Shown: positions 25,121 to 35,760 of the stretch, piece after piece | Layout of the letters: each line of letters starts with the position of its first letter | How positions within the stretch are numbered: position 1 is the first letter of the stretch | Assembly: GCF_021155775.2 (NCBI RefSeq) | Contig: NC_060234.1 | Span: forward strand, 27,956,026 to 28,020,025 | Reading direction: 5' to 3' | DNA from: Neodiprion pinetum | Lineage: Eukaryota > Arthropoda > Insecta > Hymenoptera > Diprionidae | DNA: 64,000 bases | Program-made: the position numbers and the translations under genes | The notes under the pieces: generated by a model | The model's input: the letters and a program-made list of their open reading frames with translations, nothing else | What the model was told of the DNA's origin: nothing | Databases searched by the model: none

Positions 25121-27547
25121 CAGGTAAGATACGTACGCCGGGCGCTATTCGTCTTTTGGGAATTATCGTTATCCACGGAGATCTGCAGGCGCCTTAGGGA
25201 GACTCGGGAATCTCAATTTGATCGATAGTCGCCCTGCCAATTATGCGTCCTTCTTTATTTTCTATTATAAGGAACACCGCGGTCAGTCGGCGATGACGGC
25301 GCGACGAGTTGGGAATAAAGAAAGCTTTCCAAATTCCGGCCACTGCGTCGACGGTGTCGAAGGTACTTATGCAACAGGGATTCAAATTTGAAAATTTCTT
25401 TTTTTTCCACGTATAGGTAATTTGTGGTATTGCATGTCCGGAGGCAAGGCCAGAACCATATCCGGTGAAAATGTTACTCGGCCATAAACAATTATTAGTG
25501 ATTCGTACACATAAAAATAATTACGGTCCTATCCTTACGTGCATGTAATTGTAGAGAAGAATTTTCGGAGGTTGGTATTTGAAAGCAGTATTCTTCTGTC
25601 TCATGGTTACCTCGTGTAAAAAATAATTTTATATTTTTCACTGTATTACTTTGTAATTTTCTTACGAAATTTTATTTCATGACGCTCCACATTCAGCAAC
25701 GTCTTATATAAAATCCGACGATTAACTTCCTCGTTAAATTTAAACACGCGATCAATTCGTTAATGACAAATTGTGAGTAGATGAGTAAAAAGGGAATTTA
25801 TCTCGTTTTTACGCTGTAACGCTATTTTTACGTTATAGAGTCAAATTAAATTCTTTTTTCTTTTTTTTTTTTTAGACTTTGATTCGTACGTGGTACTAAA
25901 ACTTTGTCTACAATAATTGATAACCACTCGGTATAATCACGTGTACGTGTAATTTTGTGACGACAGCGATTGAGCTCTAGTAATATCGAGAAACTAATTC
26001 AGTTCAATTTATACTTTGGGCTCAATCCGCAAATTATGACCAACGATGATGTTTCAGCTGCAATAAAGTCAAGCTTTTCCTTCTCTTTTTTTTACGCAGT
26101 GTGGTAAGTCGCAACTTCCGTCGCTCTGAGTATTTCGAGTCAAGGCGGGGATCGATTTGGCAAGATGATCCAGTTCCAGTCCATGACCGCAGTTTTATAA
26201 CTCTCGTCTTCAGAAAATATTATACGAGGGAGATCGCTTCGTTTCATTCGCAAACAATGGGACAGTTGCACGAGGAATTTCCCAGTCGCGTTGATTGCAC
26301 ACCAAGGTAAATATTCAAATAATTTTCACTAGCAACCTGCATTCAACCTGCATAATACCTGCATTCTTGACCCAATTTATTCGAGATGCTTACGTGTTAT
26401 TACGTTTCACACTTACAGAGCCCAACAGAATTCGTAAGCCTGACGGACAAAGTAAAAACTTGGCGTGAATTGTTCTGGTTAACCAGTAAAGTTCAATTAT
26501 TCAACGCATATCACGAAGACACTTGATCGAAGTGCATCATTTTCTTGTGATAGTCACAATAATTTTGTATATTGATTTATATCCGATAGTGTTGATAATA
26601 TTGTTTCATGTGTTATATTTCGGTTTATACTCAAATGATCGAATTGACGATGTCTCTGGATTATAATGACGACACAATTTTACTCCGTATATATTTTTAT
26701 TGCAGTGCCTTCCAACCTGGGACTTGGGTACAGACGTGTACTACCAACGTAACAACTAGATGTTACTAACATCACACACATATAAAGGATCTGATATCAG
26801 TTTGTACCGGAGTTGATTTAAATCGCGTTTTTCAGTAAATAACATTTTCCACTAAATTTTATTCAAACGTCCATTATTTGTGTCGTCCAAACAAGTCCAA
26901 AGTTTTTTTGCCACATGAGCAACTTCAGACTGATCAATTGTTACGAAAGGTCAAGTTCACTTTCAAATCATAATTTATTGTTCTTCTATTGTTGTACTAT
27001 AAATTATTGGTCCAAATCTTCTTATACAAGACGATCAAAAATTCTCTACACGAATCTTAATTAGCCAAAGAGTATTCTTTTTTCTGATTTTCAAAATCAA
27101 AGTTATTGGAAACGTTCTAACGGAAAAACATAATTCGCTACACCATCAAATTGCATTGTTAATATGGAGACAACACGAATTTTTACTAACAATGAAATAG
27201 CAATAGTATTGAAAGAATAGTGAAGTGAGACTTAGAAAATTTTAGCTGTTGTAACAAATTTTCTTGCCGTCTCTGTATTTCCACTAGAAATTGCTGGTCC
27301 ATCGAATTATTTTTTTTCCGTGTTTATTATACTACAGCGCTTGCCTTGATACACCAATTCGGCATTATCTCAAAAATTGGAATAGATCCTTAAACCTTCG
27401 TTTGCACTCGAGAAAGTCAAATAATTTATACAGAATAAATCCTCGCCTGTGATTTTATTCTCGCATTCACCGCCTATACTTATACAATGTTCAAGTCTTG
27501 TGATTGGCTACGAAGCAAGATTCGAGGTGAGTGGCAATTCAAAAGTA
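25121..27547. other. Non-coding, AT-rich
   Basis: Open frames are short (71 codons or fewer). T-rich tracts lie at 25850-25875 and 26088. Words like CTGCATTCAACCTGCATAAT make a small three-fold ACCTGCAT repeat near 26335-26365. Nothing else is recognised. Confidence 0.5.
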
Positions 27548-27954
27548 CAGTAAAAGCACGTTTATCCGAAGTAATGTGGGGAGAAGGTACCTCGGATAAA
27601 CGAAAACGCGAATAGCACAGTAGAAATAAAAAATTCAAAAATTTTATAACCACTCTTTATGAATTCGAAATGGTAGAACGAAATTTAATCGCAAAAGTAC
27701 ATAAAAGTGAAAATCTAACAAACGTAGATTAATCTTTGGGGTACAAAGCATTGTTACATACAAGCAACAAAGCAGCAATCGCATAATACTTCGCCCGTAC
27801 AGCATAGGCATAACGGCTCCATTCGTTTTATCCGAGTTTTCCCGTATTATCCGAGCATACACCTCGATTAATGTGGAGTGCTCGGATAATTCTGTTGCTT
27901 CGGATAACACGGAGACTCGGTTGATCAAAAGCCGGATAAACGAGATTTTCCACT
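27548..27954. mobile_element. Pogo/Tigger-like (Tc1-mariner) non-autonomous remnant
   Basis: The left end reads CAGTAAAAGCACGTTTATCC and is preceded by TA. The right end, read on the other strand, is TAGTGGAAAATCTCGTTTAT followed by CCGG. Ends of the form CAGT-GAAA-CTCGTTTATCCG with a TA target are typical of pogo/Tigger elements. The word CGGATAA/TTATCCG recurs at least six times inside both ends (for example near 27593, 27828, 27848, 27890 and 27901), as in subterminal regions of such elements. An open frame on the minus strand (27644-27928) shows no DDE transposase motif. At about 407 bp this is a MITE-like or internally deleted copy. Confidence 0.7.
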
Positions 27955-29393
27955 ATTGCCTTTTTTAATCGTTGTGGGCAGGAGGGGAGCTCGATGTAAT
28001 GTAAATCCGGAATTTGGACTAAATTCTGCAGTAGGTTCTGCCACCATCCTGAAAGTATGGGGTAATTTGTTTTCGTCAAACAACTCGCCCATTGCCAATT
28101 TTTTACTCAAAAATGCTATCTAGATACTAAACTTGGAAGAAATTTTATTCTCCACAATTTTGGTCTAACAATTTGTCGTCTACGATCGACGTTTTCCGAC
28201 CTAAACCACAATTTCAAGATGGCGGCTGAAGCTACCGGAGAATCTGGTCTGAATTCTGGATTTAGACTAGCAATAATCCAACTACTAAGTAAAGAACACA
28301 GTAGTATCGAAAATTAGCGATTTCAAGTGTTTCATTTTTGTACAGTAAATGCACAAATGCCTTAACCTGCCGGCTAACTTGTTTTCGATCCGAAACAAAA
28401 CGTGATTTCGATTCAATACGAATCGTGCGACACTGACCTCTGATCTCTTACGTCGGTTGCATCGCCAGTCATTGTCACATAATTCTTATAGAATCCAAGA
28501 GGTCGCATTTTCATTCGTAAATGAATATTACCGAAGATAGCGTCGGTGCTTCTCGCACAAACGATTTAAACATTGTTCCGGTGCATTTGAGGATAAACCG
28601 TCGGTTCGTATGTCTCGCGCATCGAGTGCCGAGTCCGTGCCCCGCAGGCGTTTCACACCGTTGCGGTGCGGCGATTCCGCGGGCAAAGAGCCGCAATACC
28701 GCGTCGTCCGTCGAATTCCCGGCGCAATTCCGCGAGCCTGGAAAGTCACGCGAAGGCGGCGAGTCGCGCGCGGCTGCGTTCAAATTGACCGAAATTATCG
28801 GACTCTTTTGTTTCCCAGTCATACTCGGTGCTTTCCCCGTTCCACGTACCGCCTCCCATGTCATTTCGTACGCGTTCCGTTCGGTCGCGGTGCGTAGCCC
28901 GGTAACCACCATTTTGTGCGTTCCGTCCGTCTGGGGCTATTATCTCGACGTGTCATTATGAAATAATGTCACACAGAGCCCGCTCTCCTCCTCCACGCTT
29001 CTATAACCGCCAACACTGCAAGCCACCCTGCCGCTGCGTATTTCGTGCAGCGTAAGTACGAGCATCGCACAGCTCGACGCGGTGAGAATTTAATTCTCCG
29101 TCATCCAACCGCGGCGTGCTGCAATGTTTTCTGCACTGCACGGTAGCTGCGACATTCCCGGCGCTCGACGTGTGCAATTGCACGTTGTTACATGCACCTC
29201 CGCCGAGTATAATAATTCACTCTGCAATTTTCATTGCGTTGCATATTTTTCCTTGTTTTATTTTTTTATTTACTCTTAGACAAGAATAATTTCTTACGCG
29301 TTGCACACGGAGGAAAAAAAAAGCAGGCACGTTGAATACCTTCATTTTTGTACGTACGTTTCGATACGCGATCTTCTACAGCTACAAGAAATG
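27955..29393. other. Non-coding with a CpG-rich patch
   Basis: The part 27955-28500 is AT-rich and carries a CAAGATGGCGGC word at 28216 of unknown meaning. The part 28570-28930 is CpG-rich, with overlapping frames on both strands (146 plus and 133 minus codons over the same bases) and no GGGCCC. No gene is recognised. Confidence 0.45.
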
Positions 29394-29705
29394 CACTGTT
29401 AAAAATTTCTGTACAAAACCTCCTACACTGCATTGGAAGTTTTATTAGGAATTCACCATACATTTACTGTTTATTCAATTTACAAATACAGTAAGTATAC
29501 TACACGATTTAGCAATTTCAAATTACTTTTTTGTGTTTTACCTATAAATTTTAGTAATATCAAAAATTTTCATTCTAAATTTAAGACAAATACGTTGTAA
29601 TTTACGTCGCTGCACCGAGTTTGTAAATTTGTAACCTGATTTCGTAAATCTACATTTGCTTTGTACAGTAAATGTGTAGTAAATTCAGAATCATATTTAA
29701 CAGTG
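29394..29705. mobile_element. MITE with CACTGTTA terminal inverted repeats
   Basis: The left end is CACTGTTAAAAATTTCTG. The right end read on the opposite strand is CACTGTTAAATATGATTCTG, giving imperfect terminal inverted repeats of about 18-20 bp. The interior is AT-rich with repeated ATTTACTGT and TTTACAAA words and no coding frame of note. The flanks are TG on the left and TA on the right, so a 2-bp target duplication would need one mutation. The termini resemble those of the element at 37886-38064. Confidence 0.75.
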
Positions 29706-30451
29706 TAACGTACGTATCTATTACGTATCTGTCATAAATATATATCGTGTAGGTACTACTCGACGCGAGTTTAAACTCGCAAGTTTTGAAACTTCGGGTC
29801 CATGTTAAAGTATGAGACACATTTTCGCACAAAGTTTCATCCGCGTTCACTTTCAATCGACGTGCAGGCTTCGCGAGTATAACAACGGAATACAGCTTTA
29901 ACTTCGGTTCAACAAGAGTCAAACTAACCCAGGATACTTTCGTTTATACTTGAAACTCCGCATCGGTTCTTGAACAAAACCTTCGGCGAAGATCCACGAC
30001 GTATACTTGCCAAAAATGAATTCTAATTAGAGGTAAGCAGCCTCTATACGTGTGGAGGTGTTTTCGTAATCAATTTGAAATTATACGTATGAATGAAAAA
30101 TTATCTGTGCAAGGAAAAAAGCGGAACTTTGTACACTGTGAAGACGTGTTAATAAAGAATCTAGCACTTCTCGCGATGATATAATTTTTTTTGATTATCA
30201 GAGTGTACCTGAATTTTTTAGGTGTTAGATATCGATAGATATGATCTATGAATGAGGATCAGTGAATATTCACCAAAGTACACAGATTTGTAACTGAGAT
30301 CGGCTTCATTTACTTCGAAGAAATGAACGTTCCAAGTCGAGAATCAATATTCGTACACAAGATCATATTTTTTACTCTAAATGCAGGTCCAATTGCTTTA
30401 TTGCAACCTATACACACAGGCTATCATTTGTTTATAGATAATGTTTTTTTA
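29706..30451. other. Non-coding, AT-rich
   Basis: No open frame of interest lies here, and no repeat ends were seen apart from the neighbours on both sides. Confidence 0.55.
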
Positions 30452-30743
30452 TTCGTGCTGCAATTTTTGATCTCACGATGAGCCCTCCTAGTTTCCGGTT
30501 GCACGATGAATTTAAAACCGTAATTTCAGTCTTCGTAAACTCGCAATCTCGTCATGTGCATCAAAGACATATAACTGTAGAATAAATTAATTTCATAATT
30601 TTAAAACATAGCTTAAAAAATTAATAAATTCATCTACATGACGGGATTACGAGTTTACGAAAACAGGAAATGCAGTTTCAAATTCATCGCGCAGCCCGAA
30701 ATTCGGACGACTCATCGTGAGATCATAGATTGAAGCACGAAGA
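30452..30743. mobile_element. Foldback element with arms of about 106 bp
   Basis: The left arm 30452-30557 is the reverse complement of the right arm 30636-30743 at roughly 80% identity, around an approx. 78-bp AT-rich centre. Matching landmarks are TTCGTGCT at the outer ends, GATCTCACGATGAG, CGATGAATTT, TTTTCGTAAACTCG/CTTCGTAAACTCG and GTCATGT at the inner ends. Outside, similarity weakens but may continue another 15-20 bp. A single strand could fold into a long hairpin. A foldback-type MITE is the simplest reading; a hairpin RNA precursor is an alternative. No coding content. Confidence 0.8.
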
Positions 30744-31753
30744 ATAACATTTGCATCTGTATAACGTCATTGGGCTTTTTCAAAGAGAATAATTATGACG
30801 TGAAATGTTTGTACTGCAAACTGCATTGTGCATTCTCTTCAAATTCAACCCTTCAAGAATTCGTTCAATTAAACATATATAAAAGTGTTTCGACAACTTA
30901 TACGATTTATATAGCTATACGAGCGGTATATTTGTCGAGGAAAAAATATTATGAAAATTGATTCACGTTGTGGAAAAATTTTACTGTATTTTGATCCTTT
31001 GCGTACAAATTTCCGCGTAACAGTGCAGTTTTGTACAAACGTTCAGTGGACAAAACTCAATCATTGCGTTGGTTATAAGAATTTAGGTAAAGTTTGATTT
31101 ACGCGTTGTTGAAATCTCGGCGTAACTTGAGTGCCAAAACAAAATTTCGATTAAGATCATTCTCACTTGGAAGGGAATCCATTTAAGTAGACGTTAAATT
31201 CTTACAATTAATCGGATGTGACTCGAGATAGCCTAAGTAAAATTACAACATCAGATGATCCATTGAATGTTATACATTCTCGAATATTCTTCATGGATCG
31301 TATTCGAAGAGTACCAGAAATTTACGGCGTTTCAATTTCGGTGTAATTCGAATATTTCTAAGTTTTTCCACCCGCACTACGGACAAGCTATGGAGAAATA
31401 TTAGGCCAGAAAATAACGCCGGGTACATAAAAAAGCATGGTAAATTTTATTTAGCGTTTAGCAGCAACAGCTGAACACCGCGTTTGACCGTTTGACCCAG
31501 TACCTATGGTATTGTGGCGGCAAGAGTGCAATCTGCTGTTGCTAGATTGTGGTGCGTGTCTTCCCGCACGCAGGGCAGATGGCTCCTGAGATACACGAAG
31601 GGAATTTGACGAAGCCTCGCCTGCAGTGGCAATCATCGTCACGATCAATTGCAACGATGTTGTACCCACCCACACGGTTAAGCAACGCACGCTCAAACTT
31701 TCGTCACGGTTGAATTCGTTTTCAAATACATATGGGGCATTCCACGTCAAACC
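30744..31753. other. Non-coding, AT-rich
   Basis: Short frames only (99 codons at most, 31451-31750 on the minus strand). The word GGCATTCCACGTCAAACC directly precedes the next foldback element and may belong to it, though no inverted partner was found at the other end. Confidence 0.5.
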
Positions 31754-33386
31754 AACGGGTCATGGACCTCGTCCCCTCGAATTTAGATTTCCAATGGATT
31801 TTCGATTTCTTTCGATCAAAAATAATACCTCTAATTTTTCGAATTTTTTCCGCAATTTTGGAAAAGTGCGACCCGAAATATTCTTGACATGAAGATGAAC
31901 AGGTTTAAAATCGATGAAACTTTTTCGTAAAATCAGGGACTAGGAAACACATCTTTTCGTCATGATTAGAAAATAGGATGCGAATGCGAAATATTTTTTT
32001 GTTTTTCAATTTTTCTTCTTGATAAAGACAAAAATTGAAAAAAAAATCACCATTCTCATCCCATTTTCGAATCATGATGGAATGAAGATAGATGTTTTAG
32101 AATACCTACCTGATTTTACAGAAAAATTTCATCGATTTTAAAAATGTCGATCTTCATATAAACAATATTTCGGATCGTCACACTTTTCCAAACTGGTGGA
32201 AAAAATTTGAAAAATTAGAGACGTCATTTTTAATCGAAACAAACCAAACAATTCACATTGAGAAAAGAGTCTTGTTACAGCGAACAGGATTTATTTACTG
32301 TTAACGAATCGTATATTTGAATATGGCGAAATAAGTATTTAGTTACAAATAAGAAATCCCGGATTTGTAGATACTTCTTTGTGTGACATGAAGATTTGTT
32401 AATAGTTAATAAGACGTCTATTTCTTCGGAAACAGTATCCTGTTGTGTAAAACAATCGGGCACGATGTTCAACTGCTCAAGTATCGGTACCGAACGAATG
32501 TTTATTAACAGTCAATCGATTATCTGTTTTATTGAAAATCATATTTAGCGATGTCAAACTTACATTCTCGTACTGCGGATACAGCCGCTGTCACTTTTTC
32601 CAAACCCACTCACTCCGAAACTGTCGAAAAACGCACGTCGTTCTTCTGGCACGAACATCGCGGACCCTGACTTTGAATCGAATCGGCGAGACGAACGTCC
32701 GAATGTCCCGTGTGAGTCGGAAATAAATCTCACATCGCGCGTACCCAACCTCAAACGTAACTTCGCACATCCCGATCAAGAATTTACGAACACAAACACA
32801 TCGCACTACATCCGAATGTCGGAAGAAACTCGGATAAGCCCCGAGATCGCAATATCAGCTCCGTAACATTACCGCCGCACTTTTGCACCGTCGCACTGGC
32901 TTATATTACGAATCAACCGATCGGCCTAAGAACTGCGTGCAAAATGTAAACAACGTGCTTGGAACGTGCGATTGGTGTATTTACAAACTTCGATTCCTCA
33001 AGTAAGATTTCTTCACTGTTGGTAAACCTTCGTTCGGGGTAACATGGTGTGAAATTTCTTACAATTGGTGCTGATTATTTGCTAGGTGAAAACAAAATTT
33101 TAATCAATTTTCGCTTTACCTGCCACAATTTTAGAACATGTATTCAATAATTAATAGATGTATTTTAGTGAGAGGTTGATATTCTATTTGCTTCGAATAC
33201 TACAAAATTTCGATCGTACCTAGTTGTAACAGCACTCGTATTTATTACACGTTAATAAGTTTTTTAGCAGTTAAAAAATGGTTCTTGAAAATAATCAGTG
33301 AAATATATTTATTTATTGTAACAAGACTCTTTTCTTTCAGTGCATTGGGCATCAAAATCCGAGGGGGTGAAGTCCACGACCCGTTT
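31754..33386. mobile_element. Foldback element with long arms, split by a later insertion
   Basis: The left arm 31754-31995 is the reverse complement of a right arm in two pieces, 32050-32255 and 33343-33386. The inner piece matches through CTCTAATTTTTCGAATTTTT, GGAAAAGTG, CCGAAATATT, TTTAAAATCGATGAAA, GTAAAATCAGG and ATCATGATT words. The outer piece carries the partner of AACGGGTCATGGACC and CCCCTCGAATTTAGAT (AACGGGTCGTGGACT and CCCCTCGGATTTTGAT on the opposite strand). The arms resume in register on the far side of the 32256-33342 transposon. Without it the element would be about 545 bp with arms of about 240 bp. The centre near 32000-32040 is A/T-rich. No coding capacity. Confidence 0.8.
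32256..33342. mobile_element. CACTG-ended DNA transposon, 1.09 kb, non-autonomous (copy 1)
   Basis: The left end is CATTGAGAAAAGAGTCTTGT then TACA. The right end on the opposite strand is CACTGAAAGAAAAGAGTCTT then GTTACA, so GAAAAGAGTCTTGTTACA is a perfect 18-bp inverted repeat just inside slightly diverged tips. CA flanks both sides (32254-32255 and 33343-33344). The interior is about 96-98% identical to 38647-39712 over most of its length. Short frames (64-71 codons) are open in both copies on both strands, but the few base changes alter residues freely, so they are probably not coding. Ends and 2-bp flanks suit a CACTA/EnSpm-like (CMC) element; a transposase is absent, so the class is inferred. 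Confidence 0.85.
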
Positions 33387-33550
33387 ATATACCTACATGA
33401 TTGTGTACAATGGGTAAGTCTGGGAAAAATTCACCGCTTAAGCGAAAGATGTTATAAAAAATCGTTCGATCACAAAATAGAAATTTCAACTGCACGACCT
33501 TTTCACAGATATATACTATATAATTTTCATTTGATTTTTCCGAAAACAAT

Positions 33551-33639
33551 TTTCAATTCTGATATATAGAAATATCAAGTTGACCAGGTTTGGAAAGAAT
33601 TGCAAGAAAATATCTCTAAGATGTATATCAGAATTGAAA
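33551..33639. ncRNA. Precursor-sized hairpin of unknown function
   Basis: TTTCAATTCTGATATA at 33551-33566 pairs perfectly with its reverse complement ending at 33639. After a small bulge a second helix follows (AGAAATAT with the partner of AGAGATAT), leaving a loop of about 35 bases. The size of 89 bases is in the range of animal microRNA precursors, but also of old miniature transposons. No known microRNA sequence was recognised. Transcription from either strand is untested. Confidence 0.25.
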
Positions 33640-35164
33640 CACATATACAATTGAAACGAAGTGCAACTTAATTCCGTTCAGGAGTAAAACACTAAGCGTA
33701 CGATTGAATTTTATGACATACCTACAACGTAATTAGCGAGATACAGTCACAGCGGCGGTTCGACGGTCGGACTGAAGTTAATTCGACGCACATGACACGT
33801 CGAGATGACAATTCATTCGAGGACCACATGACGCGATCCCGAGATTAAGCTCCGCAGGTTTCGAAACAGGGGATTGCCTCTTAGCCGGCGGCGGTGAGTG
33901 ACTGCGGACCGTTTTCATAATCAGATAACAGGCTCTTCGCACGCACCCGCGACTCACGAGCGTCGATGCAGACCCCGACCTATGCTGCAGATTAATGCAA
34001 GCCAAATGACTCGGCATATTCACGTCTCTGTGGATCTTAAGACTAAACGGAAGCATGCTCAATATTTATTTCATCAGCCACGTTCTCGCTACTCGGTATA
34101 TTTCAATTAATCGTATTCTTTTTTTTTTGAAGTTTATCCTTGGTAAGAATTAAAAAATTTGAGTTATTAATAGTTTGGAATCATTACAGAATTTGACGGA
34201 AAATATGCTTATTAAATTAACATATTTTTGAAACAAGATCGCAGTTGCGATGCTTCGCATATTTGGATGAAATTCCTAAAAATAACTTGGCGTGATTTTT
34301 TGTGCCGCGTTAAAGTACAGTTTTGATGAAAAATCTTCGAAAAGCTTCGGTAACAAAATCGTATCCTAATCGAATTGTCTAAAATTTTTACACAGCATGT
34401 CTTTTTCAATACCAAAGATTGTTTGTAAGTTTTCTAGTGGGCGAAAACGTAATTCAAACGTTACACGTAATAGTTGACGTGGAACTGTGAAATTTCTCTG
34501 TGGCGGTATGAATGGTAAAAGTTATACACATCGTTGAATTCTTACCTTGCATGAATATGCTTCAAAAATATTGTCCGGCAGTACGAAACTCACATATCAT
34601 GTCAGGGATTGTAATAAACGATCGACTGAAGTAAACTCCGCAAGAAAAAGTCGTCAACTGTTATAAACAACACGCGTAACAATTGAAGATCGCACTCGAG
34701 TGCGCAGTAGCGCCACGCGCAGGGTGAGGAAATTGCTTGCCGCGTCGCGAATTTTGAACCGAATTCACGCCACTGTGTGAATATTTGTCGATATTTCTTC
34801 CGAACCACTGCACCGCCCGCTACGAAATTTTCAGACAACCTTTCGCATTGAAGAAGGCACGCTGTGTACAAATTGTAGCCCACTCGATTACAGGCACTTT
34901 TCAGTTACGAATAACTTGCGCGCATTTTGTATCAAAACTACACTGAAATGGGGTATGAAAAATTGGAAAAAAATCGTCTCGAGAAGTTCACGAGAGAACA
35001 TAAAAATTAACCGAACGCGATCGTCCTCATAGCATAAAATGCTGGTGTTTTGACAAAATCTTTCTGTTAACCTAAACAAACTTGTTACGCGGTTGCCATG
35101 GTCGAAAATCGCAAATGATTTTTTTCTGAAACAGCCTAACGTACCAACTCGAAACTCTTCGCAG
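33640..35164. other. Non-coding
   Basis: A CpG-rich zone at 33740-33990 is surrounded by AT-rich DNA. The longest frame is 107 codons on the minus strand (34888-35211), with no recognised domain, and it runs into the MITE that follows. Confidence 0.5.
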
Positions 35165-35293
35165 CCCTCACGGAAAAAACCTTCAATTTGGGGGTGAATT
35201 CGTACCCGCAATTTTTTTCTTATGGGAATTTAGCATTACCTATGAATTAGGGGTAGGAATTGAGACCCAAATTGAGGGTTTTTTCCGTGAGGG
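35165..35293. mobile_element. 129-bp MITE with CCCTCACGG inverted repeats
   Basis: The left arm CCCTCACGGAAAAAACCTTC then AATTTGGG is mirrored at the right by CCCTCACGGAAAAAACCCTC then AATTTGGG on the opposite strand, with one mismatch in 28. Similarity continues inward (GGTGAATTCGTACCCGCAA against GTCTCAATTCCTACCCCTAA), so nearly the whole element is a palindrome. A clear target-site duplication was not found; GCAG occurs on both sides but offset by one base. The family is not recognised. Confidence 0.85.
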
Positions 35294-35439
35294 AGCAGAC
35301 ATACCAAACAAATTCCCGTGTATTTGAAAATACGGCATTGCGATCTTCCTTCCGATTTCCGATATTCCTACATTTTCACCCCCTACCCCGTGAATTACAA
35401 ACTCCGGATCGCGATGCACGCACCGCAGATTCACGAAGC

Positions 35440-35760
35440 GAGCCGATGCAGTTACGCGGAGCAGCGGCTATCTGTGCGGGCCCTGCGTAGCATCAATTAG
35501 ACAGTTCAGAGCACGTAATATATATAGCGAGATCGCCATCGTCCATTGTCTGGACCAGAAGATCCAAGATGGCCGTCTTTGGCGAGGCCGTCGCACAGCA
35601 GCGCAGCGCGAGATACAGAATCGCAAAAACCGGGCGGAGATCGGGCGCGGATCGAGAGGACCGACGGAGGTGGTCCGGGCCCCTCGGGGCCTTATAATCG
35701 CCACGCGAGTCGGGCCCAAATATTTTTATGTTTTCATTTCGCGGGGCGAGTTTTTCGCCG
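35440..35760. promoter_or_regulatory. CpG-rich island with three GGGCCC sites
   Basis: GGGCCC occurs at 35478, 35677 and 35712 in a GC-rich block; the last is followed by AAATATTTTTATG. Both strands carry long overlapping frames (109-128 codons), the usual effect of composition. TTATAATC lies between the last two sites. A regulatory role is inferred by analogy with the other islands. Confidence 0.3.

Noticed and set aside
27644..27928. 94-codon frame inside the pogo-like element as a transposase fragment
   Set aside because: No DDE/D motif or helix-turn-helix pattern was recognisable; the frame runs through subterminal repeats.
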